This document shows, in pieces, positions 7,229 through 15,141 of a stretch of 33,463 nucleotides of DNA. The first letter of the stretch is position 1, and each line of letters starts with the position of its first letter. Origin of the DNA: Methanobrevibacter sp. Its GTDB lineage: Archaea > Methanobacteriota > Methanobacteria > Methanobacteriales > Methanobacteriaceae. A model generated the notes under the pieces. The model saw only the letters and a program-made list of their open reading frames with translations. It did no database searches and had not been told where the DNA came from. The position numbers and the translations under genes are program-made. The DNA is taken from assembly GCF_030539665.1 (NCBI RefSeq), contig NZ_JAUNXR010000007.1, positions 1 to 33,463 on the forward strand, in the 5' to 3' direction.

Positions 7229-7258
7229 AAAAAAGGAGTTTGATGAAAATCAACTCCT
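7226..7258 (-). terminator. Terminator of the metal ATPase operon
   Basis: On the minus strand AGGAGTTGAT pairs with ATCAAACTCCT (one bulged base) around a four-base TTTC loop, followed by a run of eight T. It begins five bases after the ATPase stop and overlaps the last codon of the convergent DUF3795 gene. Confidence 0.75.
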
Positions 7259-7262
7259 GCTT

Positions 7263-9416
7263 TCAGGCTTCAGCAATTTCATTTTTAGCTATATCGGCAA
7301 TCAGGCTTACCTTGTCCTCATCCTCAACCTCTCCCTTTAAAACTGATTTTGTGCTTAATGCACTTAAGGCCATGGTTGAGAAGTTATGGATATAAGAGGA
7401 CATTGACGGAGGCATCAGACCAAACATTCCCAGAACGATCAGGCTTCCGTTGATTCCGATAATCCTGCGGTAATTGCTGTTAATCTTATCAAGCATTCCC
7501 GCACTTAATTTTCTTAATGTAATCAAGTCAAAAAGATTATCTGACAGCAGGGAAATATCGGACACTTCCCTGGCTATATCCGATGAATGCATCATAGAAA
7601 CTGAAACATCTGCAACGGCCAATGCTGGCGAATCGTTAATGCCGTCGCCAACCATTATTACTGTTTTTCCATCTCCTTGCAATTCTTCAATAATGCTGGC
7701 CTTGTCCTCAGGCAATACCTGTGACTTGTATTGGGTTATTCCCAATCTTTTTGCAGTGCTTCTAGCGGCATTTTCACTATCTCCAGTAAGCATTATGACA
7801 TTTTCAATACCTAGATTCTTAAGTTCTGAAATTACGTGTTCGGCTTCCTCGCGAACTGGATCATCAATGCAGATTATGCCTTCTAACTTTCCATCAATTC
7901 CCAAGTAAACAATAGAATGGTCTTCAATTTTTTCCCGGATAACGGACTCCTGTTCACTTGTGAACTTTATGTTTTCATCATCAAAAAGGAAGTGCTTGCT
8001 TCCGATTACTGCGCGTTTTTCCTTATAGGTAGTTGCAATTCCATGGGCCACTATGTATTCCACTTCACTGTGTTCCTCCTCATGATGTAAATTTTCCATT
8101 TCTGCCTGCTTTACGATGGCCTTTGCAATGCTGTGTGCAAAATGCTCCTCTATGCAGGCGGAAATTTTTAAAATCTCATCACGGGAGTAGCTGCCCATTG
8201 AAATTACGTCTACGACTTGGGGAGTTGCATTGGTCAATGTTCCTGTCTTGTCGAAAACGATAGTATCGGCGGTTGCATATTTCTCTAAAAATTTTCCTCC
8301 CTTTATCATCATCCTATATTCGTTGGCTTCTTTCATTGCAGACAGGATTGATAGTGGGGTGGTTAATTTAATTGCACATGAAAAGTCAACCATCAGTACC
8401 GAGAGGGCTTTTGTGGTGTCTCCGGTGAACAGATAGGTTAAAAAGGTTGTAAAAAAACTATATGGAACAATTGAATCGGCCAGTTTTTCAGCCTTGCTTT
8501 GGGCATCGGCTTTCAAATCTTCGGAATTTTCGATTAGATGGATGATTTTATTTAAACGAGTTTCATTGTTAATAGAATAAACTTGGATTATGAGGTTGCC
8601 TTCTTCGATTACAGTCCCTGCGTGAACCGTCATTCCTTGATTCTTATAAACCGCCAATGGTTCTCCAGTCATTGTTGATTCATTAACCATCGCTTCACCG
8701 GAGACAACTTTTCCGTCAACGGGAATTATATCGCCCATGTAAATTTTTACATTGTCTCCTTTTCGGATATCTTCAATTGGGCATGATATTTCATTACCTT
8801 CATCTGTAACCAACCATACTGTGGATATGTTTAGTGATAAGCTATTTTTAAGAGTATCCTTTGTTTTTTGAATTGTATACTCTTCGAGAAGGTCTGAAAT
8901 TGACAATAAAAACATCATTGAGCTAGCTGAACTATATTCCTTTTTTAAAAGTGAACCAGATACCGCCGATGCGTCAAGAAGATCAACGTCAACTGCGAAG
9001 CTGGTCAGGCTGTCAATACCTTTCATTATAAATCCTATGGATTTGTATAGAGTTATTGCATTTTTTATGGGAACTGGTAGAAAAATCTGCATTATAGCTC
9101 TTCTAAAAATCTTTTTGGAGAGTTTCAATAGGAATTGGTTTGACAGGTCTTTTAACTGTTGTTTTGAATTTGGTTTTTCATCTTTTAAATCATTTATGGA
9201 TATGTTATTCAAAATTTGAAGTATTTTGCTTTTGTCTTTTGGATGGTGATAATGTATTAGAATACTGCCATTTCTATGGGAGGTCACTGCCTCGTTTATG
9301 AAGTCATATTCTAAAAGCAATGATGAAATACCGTAGCCTTCGGTTTTTGTAAATGCGTTTCTTCCAGACCTTACCCTTAATCGGGTTCCATTATCATACA
9401 CAATCTGATACTTCAT
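7263..9416 (-). CDS. P1B-type heavy-metal ATPase, CtpC-like with non-classical SCAIK motif
   Basis: 717-residue membrane pump that exports a transition metal at the cost of ATP. Residues 1-72 look like a heavy-metal-associated fold without the CxxC metal site. The actuator has TGEP (250-253), the phosphorylation site is FDKTGTLT with Asp389, and the hinge is GDGINDS (590-596). The intramembrane CPx motif is replaced by SCAIK at 346-350, and the usual HP of the nucleotide domain is HS (428-429). A His/Glu cluster HHEEEH (444-449) lies in that domain. The SCA-type motif and the small one-TM partner recall mycobacterial CtpC (reported as Mn or Zn exporter). Operators upstream are of DtxR type, pointing to Mn or Fe. 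Substrate unproven. It follows its partner gene by 12 bases. Confidence 0.88.
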   Translation of the reverse strand: MKYQIVYDNGTRLRVRSGRNAFTKTEGYGISSLLLEYDFINEAVTSHRNGSILIHYHHPKDKSKILQILNNISINDLKDEKPNSKQQLKDLSNQFLLKLSKKIFRRAIMQIFLPVPIKNAITLYKSIGFIMKGIDSLTSFAVDVDLLDASAVSGSLLKKEYSSASSMMFLLSISDLLEEYTIQKTKDTLKNSLSLNISTVWLVTDEGNEISCPIEDIRKGDNVKIYMGDIIPVDGKVVSGEAMVNESTMTGEPLAVYKNQGMTVHAGTVIEEGNLIIQVYSINNETRLNKIIHLIENSEDLKADAQSKAEKLADSIVPYSFFTTFLTYLFTGDTTKALSVLMVDFSCAIKLTTPLSILSAMKEANEYRMMIKGGKFLEKYATADTIVFDKTGTLTNATPQVVDVISMGSYSRDEILKISACIEEHFAHSIAKAIVKQAEMENLHHEEEHSEVEYIVAHGIATTYKEKRAVIGSKHFLFDDENIKFTSEQESVIREKIEDHSIVYLGIDGKLEGIICIDDPVREEAEHVISELKNLGIENVIMLTGDSENAARSTAKRLGITQYKSQVLPEDKASIIEELQGDGKTVIMVGDGINDSPALAVADVSVSMMHSSDIAREVSDISLLSDNLFDLITLRKLSAGMLDKINSNYRRIIGINGSLIVLGMFGLMPPSMSSYIHNFSTMALSALSTKSVLKGEVEDEDKVSLIADIAKNEIAEA

Positions 9417-9428
9417 TGTAGTACCTTC

Positions 9429-9698
9429 TTATCCGTCGATTTCAACTTCGTTTACATAGATTTCTTCTTTTTTCAGTCTTTCTGCGTCTTCAACCATGTC
9501 TTCGGCATCGTCTTTCATGTTTTGGAAGCGTTCTTCAGCTTCTTTTTTTGTTTCCAAAACCTTTGCCATTGCTCTGGTTCCGGTTTTCTTAACGGTTTCT
9601 GATTTCAATAGCTGTTTTCCGATTATTGCCGTGGCTATTCCTCCGGCAAATATCAGAAGTTCTTTGTGTTCATACAATTCATGCAAATGTTCTTTCAT
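9429..9698 (-). CDS. Small one-TM protein, DUF6110/DUF1490-like partner of the metal ATPase
   Basis: 89 residues from ATG 9698 (a GTG at 9707 is the other option; GTGA lies just before the ATG). Layout: His-rich cytoplasmic start (EHLHELYEHKE), one hydrophobic helix (LLIFAGGIATAIIG), the conserved-looking KQLLKSETVKK, and a charged coiled-coil tail with EDMVEDAE. This is the layout of DUF6110 proteins and of mycobacterial PacL1 (DUF1490), which sits beside CtpC and scaffolds the pump in membrane patches. I infer the same role. First gene of a two-gene operon under the tandem palindromes. Confidence 0.65.
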   Translation of the reverse strand: MKEHLHELYEHKELLIFAGGIATAIIGKQLLKSETVKKTGTRAMAKVLETKKEAEERFQNMKDDAEDMVEDAERLKKEEIYVNEVEIDG

Positions 9699-9712
9699 TT
9701 TCTTCACTCTTT

Positions 9713-9750
9713 TTTAGGTTTACCTAAATAATTTTTAGGTATACCTAAAT
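9713..9750 (-). promoter_or_regulatory. Two tandem palindromic operators (DtxR/MntR-type)
   Basis: TTTAGGTTTACCTAAA (9713-9728) and TTTAGGTATACCTAAA (9734-9749, extending one base pair further each side). Their centres are 21 bases apart, two helical turns, so two dimers would sit on the same DNA face. They lie between the TATA box and the start codon and cover the expected start site, the position for repression. The half-site TTAGGT is that of DtxR/IdeR/SirR metal-dependent repressors; the regulator gene is not in this window. Confidence 0.75.
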
Positions 9751-9762
9751 TTAGAATTCACC

Positions 9763-9772
9763 TTATATAAAT
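9763..9772 (-). promoter_or_regulatory. TATA box of the metal ATPase operon
   Basis: Minus strand ATTTATATAA. A start 25 bases downstream falls near 9742, inside the second palindrome. Confidence 0.6.
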
Positions 9773-9851
9773 GTTTCCAATTGAAAAAACTATAAGAGAT
9801 ACAAGATCAATAAAAATAAAATAACAAGAAAAATAAGGAAGGTTCAGCAAG

Positions 9852-10799
9852 ATGAATATATTGATAGACGGTTCCGGAGCCATTGGAATAGGATTGGGAT
9901 GCTCCATGCTTGATTCAGGATATGACGTATCATTCTATGCCAGCGAAAGGACTGCAAAGGCTATGGAAAATGGAATTTCAAGAATAGGATTGTTCAAGCA
10001 ACTGGAATTTGCTCCTGATATGTATGAAGTCTATACAAAATACGAGGATATTCCGGACAATCAATTTGATTACATTTTCGTTGCAAGCAAGACAATAGCC
10101 AATGAGGACATTAGTCTTAAATTGCATGAAAATGCAAGAATATTGAAGGATGACTACAGGATAGTTATCTTCCAGAACGGTTTTGGAAACGACGAGTACT
10201 ACCTGAAATATTTCCCAAAGGAAAAGGTGTTCTGCGCCCGTGTCATTACAGGATTTTCAAGACCTGAACGTAACGTCAGCGAGGTCACAGTCTATACCGA
10301 ACCTATACTTTTGGGATCCCTTCAGGGAGAGGACCCCGGGGAACTTGAAAACATAGCACAGGCAATTACCGATTCAGGAATAAAATGTGAAATATCCTAC
10401 GATCTGGACAAGTATCTCTGGGCGAAGATGCTTTACAACTGTGCATTGAACCCATTGGGAGCTATTCTGGGAGTTAACTACGGCAAGCTTACTGAAAACG
10501 AGTATTCCAAAAGCATCATGAACAGAGTAATAGCTGAAATATTTGATGTTATTGATGCCGCCGGCTATGAGACATTGTGGAAAAGTCCTGAGGAATACGA
10601 GAAGGTTTTCTATTCCAAGCTTGTTCCCGATACCTACAACCATTATTCCTCAACCTATCAGGACATATCCAAGAAAAACAAGACTGAAATCGATAACCTG
10701 ACAGGAAAGGTAATAGCCATTGGGGATAAATACGGTATCAACGTTGACGTTAACAGAACATTGTACAATATGATAAAGAGCATTGAAAGCGATTATTAG
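9852..10799 (+). CDS. panE: 2-dehydropantoate 2-reductase (ketopantoate reductase), ApbA/PanE family
   Basis: Reduces ketopantoate to pantoate with a nicotinamide cofactor, a step of coenzyme A synthesis. The 315-residue protein has the N-terminal Rossmann motif DGSGAIG (6-12), then a helical C-terminal domain. Likely catalytic Lys192 with Asn196 (WAKMLYNCALNPLGAI) and Glu279 in the family signature SSTYQDI...KTEID. The second Gly of GxGxxG is present, although the segment begins DG rather than GAG. An AAGGAAGG element precedes the ATG. Cytoplasmic, single gene; its stop interlocks with that of the convergent zinc-ribbon gene. Some archaeal relatives act on other keto acids, so substrate is probable rather than sure. 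Confidence 0.85.
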   Translation: MNILIDGSGAIGIGLGCSMLDSGYDVSFYASERTAKAMENGISRIGLFKQLEFAPDMYEVYTKYEDIPDNQFDYIFVASKTIANEDISLKLHENARILKDDYRIVIFQNGFGNDEYYLKYFPKEKVFCARVITGFSRPERNVSEVTVYTEPILLGSLQGEDPGELENIAQAITDSGIKCEISYDLDKYLWAKMLYNCALNPLGAILGVNYGKLTENEYSKSIMNRVIAEIFDVIDAAGYETLWKSPEEYEKVFYSKLVPDTYNHYSSTYQDISKKNKTEIDNLTGKVIAIGDKYGINVDVNRTLYNMIKSIESDY

Positions 10800-11044
10800 C
10801 AGGATCTGTTAAGATTCTCCAATAGCTCTATTATTCTTGTGTTCTGCTCTATCAATATGTCTATTTTTGATTTGTCGCTGTTTGAAAGGTCTTTTCTTTC
10901 CCTGTTTCCATGCAGTTTTATATTTGATTCCTTAAATATTGAAAGTTCATCTATTGATCTGTTTCTTATCAGATGGGTTCCGCATTCTGTGCAGAAGTGG
11001 GCATTGTCTCCATAGAATTCTGTTTCGCATTTTGGGCATATCAT
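10796..11044 (-). CDS. Small zinc-ribbon protein
   Basis: 82 residues from ATG 11044. The N-terminus MICPKCETEFYGDNAHFCTECG is a four-cysteine zinc ribbon; the rest is charged and ends in a probable coiled coil (SKIDILIEQNTRIIELLENL). No membrane segment, unlike the ribbons at 14243 and 14459. A GTG at 11053 would extend it by three codons, but GGACGTG six bases before the ATG acts as the ribosome binding site. The stop TAA overlaps the stop of the convergent reductase by four bases (TTAG). Function unknown; a protein- or nucleic-acid-binding adaptor is a guess. Confidence 0.75.
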   Translation of the reverse strand: MICPKCETEFYGDNAHFCTECGTHLIRNRSIDELSIFKESNIKLHGNRERKDLSNSDKSKIDILIEQNTRIIELLENLNRSC

Positions 11045-11115
11045 ATTTTTCACGTCCTTACATATAAGTTATACACAAGTTATACTATAACATGAAGAGT
11101 ATATAAATGTTGTGT

Positions 11116-11493
11116 TTAATTTATGGCTTCCAAATCCCCGCATTCAAAGACATAGTGGTCATCGCTGGGATTGACAATAAGGCCTGAAAAGTCACAGTCA
11201 TCAAAATAGATTGACATTATGTCCCTGCCGGTTGCGATATCCGCATCCAAGGAATCATCACCGATTGAATCCATACCTGCGCATAAGGACTTATAATCAC
11301 TGAAAACAGGTACGAAGAAATCGCCTTCATTTTCCTGAGAAATCAGAACCATAAGTTCACCGTTGTCTGTCAAAATGATGTAAAGTTCGTTTTCAAAGAT
11401 TTCATTATTAAGCTCATTTACCAATTCCTCAGAATCGTCAAATTCCAGTTGATTCAATAGATTTCCAATATTGCTCTCTTTAATGCTATTCAT
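11116..11493 (-). CDS. SseB-like N-terminal domain protein (paralog 1)
   Basis: 125 residues from ATG 11493, which has a perfect GGTGAT site four bases upstream; ATG 11505 is less likely. Very acidic. The core shows the SseB signature seen in five other genes here: FFVPVFSDYKSL, then a helical spacer, then FSGLIVNPSDDHYVF. SseB domains are soluble alpha/beta folds of unsettled role (bacterial SseB affects serine sensitivity). No signal peptide, no cysteine cluster. It stands alone, codirectional with the zinc-ribbon gene 70 bases on. Function in methanogens is unknown. Confidence 0.7.
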   Translation of the reverse strand: MNSIKESNIGNLLNQLEFDDSEELVNELNNEIFENELYIILTDNGELMVLISQENEGDFFVPVFSDYKSLCAGMDSIGDDSLDADIATGRDIMSIYFDDCDFSGLIVNPSDDHYVFECGDLEAIN

Positions 11494-11670
11494 ATCTATC
11501 ACCATTTTAATAATGAAGCATTTTTATTTATAAAGCTAACTAAATGTACTATAGGAACAATTGAAAAAATAGAATCAATATAAACTGTATAGAAATTAAT
11601 TGAAATAAGAATATAAAAATAAAATAAGTTGTGAAAATATATAAATAAAATGAACAATAAACCAAATAGC

Positions 11671-11692
11671 TATGTGAAAATAGTTTCACATA
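11671..11692. repeat. Perfect 9-bp inverted repeat
   Basis: TATGTGAAA, four-base spacer ATAG, TTTCACATA. No T-run adjoins it on either strand, so it is either an operator-like site or the outer part of an RNA hairpin. It lies about 60 bases beyond the nadV stop, in the gap between nadV and the SseB-like gene. Confidence 0.5.
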
Positions 11693-11720
11693 CGAACGAT
11701 TTTTTCAACCATTTATTAAT

Positions 11721-11754
11721 TAAAAAAGTAGAAAAATGAATATTTTTTCTACTT
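11721..11754 (-). terminator. Terminator of the nadV gene
   Basis: On the minus strand AAGTAGAAAAA pairs perfectly (11 bp) with TTTTTCTACTT around a 7-base loop and runs into TTTTAATTAA. The stem starts within the stop codon. Confidence 0.7.
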
Positions 11755-13161
11755 AATAACTAACATAGCTTTCTGTTCTTTTTCTGATGTCTTCAAAGGT
11801 ATCTTCAATTAGAAGCTCTCCGTTTCTAAAGACTTCCCTTAGGTAGTCGTCACCACAAGCGTCAATAGGCACTGTCCTGAAAACATTTCCATTGCTGACC
11901 AGTTTGAATCTTCCAGTCTTTGACTTTTTGCTGGTGTCCAACGGGTTCTTGAAAATGTCCACCCATTGGCCGTTCCTTTCTTGAGCTGAACACTTGAATG
12001 CATTTCTTTGTGTGTCACGTGTTGTGGAAGTGTGAAGTCCGCCGCCCATACCAAAGACTATGTTTTCAGCTGCCCATCCGTTGGTTTTAAGGGAGAAAAG
12101 AATGTCACGAATCTTGTGATAGTCAAGTCCGTCTCCCCAGAGAACACGATGTTGTCCTTGAACACCTTATACCCTTCACCTGTTTTTACAGTGTTGAATC
12201 CCTTTTCCAGAATGTTGAAGCAGTCAAGGGTTGTTGAGACAGGCTCTCCGCTGTCAGGCCTGAATACTATCTTGTTGATTGGATTTTTAGCTAAAAAGTC
12301 CTTGATGGCTCCGTTCAGTTTGCCGTCAGGCATACTTGACTGTGTAAGGAAGTTCCTGTAGTCATAGCTATCGATAACCATTGAAAGTATGCCGTCCCTT
12401 GCATGGTCGATTACATTAATGACCTGGTCGAATTCTCCTTTCTGGCCCTGTGAAGTCATTACGCTGTGTTCTGTTGCCTGAACTGAAAATCCATAAACGT
12501 TGGAGTCGTTGTAGTAATTGTCAGGGATTGAAAGTCCAGGAATGGTGTCGGTTCCCTTGAAGCTTAGCAAATGGGCTGCACCACATAGCATGGAAGCGTC
12601 TACACTTGGAGATCCCCTGAATCCGAAGTCATGGAGCATGAATTCAAGGTTGGTCTTGTCAGAGCCTGTAACGTCAAGGTAAAAATTGCATAGCTTTTTG
12701 ACCTCTGCAGAAAGTGTAGCCACTGTTGAGGGATACCATACCTGAAGAAGCAATGATTCAAGATAGTTTGTAAGCCAGAAACATCTCTTGTCGGTGTTTT
12801 CGACTGTCATGAGAACGTTTCCAACATTTACAGGTGTTCCTTCAGCCACTGCCCTGATTGAAATCGGAAGTCTGCCATCCAGATTTTCTGCAATGTATGC
12901 CCAGTCGTCGTAGTTGAAGATTCCTTCCCCAATATGTGTCTCTATTAGCCTGTTTGCCTCATCTACCTTTTCCATAGTTACAACGTTTCCTTCAAGATAC
13001 TTCTTGATTGTGTACTGAAGTCCGAAAAAGATTGTCTTGTTGAACTCAGAACCTATCCTGCTTTCCAGATATGAGTATACCTTCTCAGTATTTTCAGGAT
13101 AGAAATAGTGGTGTGTTACCTTGTAACTGTCGGTAAGTAGACAGATATTATTTTCAATCAT
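11753..13161 (-). pseudogene. nadV: Nicotinamide phosphoribosyltransferase, single frameshift
   Basis: Makes nicotinamide mononucleotide from nicotinamide and PRPP (NAD salvage). From ATG 13161 the frame is open through Asp205 (KGTDT), catalytic His232 (QATEHS) and Arg301/Asp303 (RPDSGEP), then leaves frame at 12140-12143 and stops at 12058. The correct frame resumes at once: dropping one TC from TTCTCTGG restores FWGDGLDYHKI, and reading then continues through GWAAENIVFGMGGGL, AFKCSA and the C-terminus to 11753. Reconstructed length is about 468 residues, normal for the family. A TATA box (13183-13192) about 27 bases before the ATG suggests a leaderless mRNA. Everything but one dinucleotide is intact, so the lesion is recent, an assembly error, or a recoding or phase-variable site. 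Confidence 0.9.
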
Positions 13162-13182
13162 ATACAATGATATTGTTATTAA

Positions 13183-13192
13183 GATATATAAA
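13183..13192 (-). promoter_or_regulatory. TATA box of nadV
   Basis: Minus strand TTTATATATC, centred about 27 bases before ATG 13161; transcription should begin at or beside the start codon. Confidence 0.55.
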
Positions 13193-13347
13193 CATTATGA
13201 TGAAAAATGTTTTGCATTAAATAAAATCATTTAATTTAGATAAAAAATGAACAGTTTATAAAAAATATTTTGAAAACTGGATATTCATACAATAAACATA
13301 AACTATATTTAAAATAAGAATATTAAATTTAAAACAAGGTGAGATTT

Positions 13348-13806
13348 ATGTCAAAAGTAGAAAACACAGAACTATTGAAATTGATTGACGAGTTTATAGA
13401 AATAGATGAACAGGAAAACAAGGACATGGACAAGCTAGCGGAAATCGGACACCAACTAGACCACACAGTTCTTGAATGCGAACTTATAGCTATCGTAAAC
13501 AATGAAGACAGAGAATTCAACGAAATCCTAAGACTGATAGTAGAAGACGAAAACGACAGCTACTTCATACCAGCATACACAGATGTCGAGGAAGCCAAAA
13601 AGGGAATCGAGGCTTTAGGCCTTAATGAAGACCAATGGACCTACGAGTTCGAAGCAATGACCGGACTTGACATACTGGACATTGGAATAGAAGACGAGAA
13701 ATTCGTAGGAATAGTAATCAACCCATATGACACCGACTTCATATTCCCAAAGGAAGACATAATAAATGCTGCAATATGCAATCAAGAGCACGAGAGTTGT
13801 GATTAA
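13348..13806 (+). CDS. SseB-like protein (paralog 2)
   Basis: 152 residues from ATG 13348, preceded by AAGGTGA five bases upstream; a GTG at 13339 lies inside that site and is rejected. The N-terminal 50 residues are a charged helix (EFIEIDEQENKDMDKLAEI). The core has YFIPAYTDVEEAKKG and FVGIVINPYDTDFIFP, the same two anchors as the other SseB-like proteins here. A TATA-like CTATATTTAAA is at 13303-13313. Stop and next start overlap as TAATG, so it is coupled to paralog 3. Unknown function. Confidence 0.72.
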   Translation: MSKVENTELLKLIDEFIEIDEQENKDMDKLAEIGHQLDHTVLECELIAIVNNEDREFNEILRLIVEDENDSYFIPAYTDVEEAKKGIEALGLNEDQWTYEFEAMTGLDILDIGIEDEKFVGIVINPYDTDFIFPKEDIINAAICNQEHESCD

Positions 13807-14246
13807 TGAAGCTGGAAGACTATGAGACATACAAGAAGGACAAGACAAAGTCTTCAAAAAGTAGACTGAAGGATCTTATAGACACATATGCGGAAATCAA
13901 TAGAAAGTTAAACAACGAATCCTCAATCGAACTGAATGTCTTTAAAAACAACATCCGTGAAACATACCAGAAGGAAGTCTATTTCACACTAATCGACGAG
14001 ATAGAAAAGCCTGTAAGATTCAATGTTGATGAGAAGTCAAAGGAATACTTCATTCCAATATTCACCGACATTGATGAATATGGGGAAGGTTCAAGAAAGA
14101 TATCCAAGCTCTTTCTAGACAAGCTTGACTTGAAGATGCTGACTCCTGAAGACATCAGAAAAATAGCAAGTGAAGACGAGAACTTCCAGGGAGTAATCAT
14201 AAATCCCCACAGTCAAAACTTTTCAGTTGATTTGAAAAACATTTAG
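13806..14246 (+). CDS. SseB-like protein (paralog 3)
   Basis: 146 residues. N-terminal charged helix (YETYKKDKTKSSKSR), then the SseB-like core: YFTLIDE, KEYFIPIFTDIDEYGEG, and NFQGVIINPHSQNFSV. Translationally coupled to paralog 2 by a TAATG overlap, which suggests the two act together or form a heteromer. Its stop interlocks with that of the convergent zinc-ribbon/TM gene (TTAG, four bases), so no terminator lies between them. Confidence 0.72.
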   Translation: MKLEDYETYKKDKTKSSKSRLKDLIDTYAEINRKLNNESSIELNVFKNNIRETYQKEVYFTLIDEIEKPVRFNVDEKSKEYFIPIFTDIDEYGEGSRKISKLFLDKLDLKMLTPEDIRKIASEDENFQGVIINPHSQNFSVDLKNI

Positions 14247-14443
14247 AACAGAAGAAATGTCAAATAAGCCCCGGAAACAACAATCAAAATTACCAAGATG
14301 ATAATTATCATGTCCTTTGTGTTAAATGAGAAGCGAGACTTGTCATCGTCATTGATGAAATCATAGCCACATTTAACGCAAAACCTGCTTTTGTCCTTTA
14401 GTTTGTTTCCACATTTGGGGCAATATTTAGACATTTGAATCAT
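14243..14443 (-). CDS. Zinc-ribbon protein with one C-terminal membrane helix
   Basis: 66 residues: MSKYCPKCGNKL...RFCVKCGYDF is a zinc ribbon, then a short polar linker and one hydrophobic helix (MIIIILVILIVVSGAY) at the C-terminus. ATG 14434 is an alternative start; neither has a clear SD. It follows the next gene by 15 bases and is probably cotranscribed with it. The ribbon would face the cytoplasm. Such ribbon-plus-anchor proteins are common in methanogens, without a known role. Confidence 0.7.
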   Translation of the reverse strand: MIQMSKYCPKCGNKLKDKSRFCVKCGYDFINDDDKSRFSFNTKDMIIIILVILIVVSGAYLTFLLF

Positions 14444-14458
14444 TACTTCTTATTTTTT

Positions 14459-15013
14459 TTATTTATTTAACCATTTGTAGTCTGCTGTTGTTACGACTTC
14501 ACCTTGGGAATCTGTAATTTCAATTACGCAGTTCTTGATTGTAACGTTTTTTGGAGTGCCTTCAGCCATATAGATATCCATATGATTGTCATCTATATAT
14601 TTGTAGTCCAATGATTCAGTATCTGTCATTACAACTGTTCCGTCCTCATCATACCATGTTGCCTTTGCAAAATAGCTGTTTGCTTCCTTTGGAGCGTTGG
14701 TTAAGGTAAATGATATTGAATAAACGTTCTCTCCTGATGAGACATACTGATTCTGGTCAATGTTAAGTATCTTTTCGTTTCCTGATTGAACACCTCCAAA
14801 GCCTGCGTTGTTCAATCCAATAGCTATGACTGCTACAATAGCTATTATTGCAATTCCTAAAAATAGGTTTCTTTTGTTTAGAAGGTCGTCGAAACTTTTC
14901 TTGGAAGCCTTATTGCTGGAAGTTTCCTTGCCTGCCTCAGGGTTAGGCTCTCCGCATTTTCTGCAAAATTTATAATCGTCTACATTTTCGGATCCGCATT
15001 TGGGACATTTCAT
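14459..15013 (-). CDS. Zinc-ribbon membrane protein with external beta-rich domain
   Basis: 184 residues: N-terminal ribbon MKCPKCGSEN...FCRKCGEPN, a Ser/Lys-rich linker, one membrane helix (about 48-66, GIAIIAIVAVIAIG), and an outer domain of about 110 residues with alternating beta pattern (YSISFTLTN, YFAKATWYDEDGTVVM, VIEITDSQGEVV). The outer part looks like an Ig-like or FxLYD-type fold (inference). ATG 15013 has AGAGGTG eight bases upstream. Operon with the small ribbon/TM gene downstream. It could sense outside conditions across the membrane; nothing here proves it. Confidence 0.72.
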   Translation of the reverse strand: MKCPKCGSENVDDYKFCRKCGEPNPEAGKETSSNKASKKSFDDLLNKRNLFLGIAIIAIVAVIAIGLNNAGFGGVQSGNEKILNIDQNQYVSSGENVYSISFTLTNAPKEANSYFAKATWYDEDGTVVMTDTESLDYKYIDDNHMDIYMAEGTPKNVTIKNCVIEITDSQGEVVTTADYKWLNK

Positions 15014-15141
15014 GGATTTACACCTCTGCTATTATTTTTGGATGATTAGTTATAAATACTTATTTTGTACATTTAAAATGAATAAATTTATATAATACTA
15101 AATATATATTGTGTATAAAGTATATTTAATTATGTGATAAA

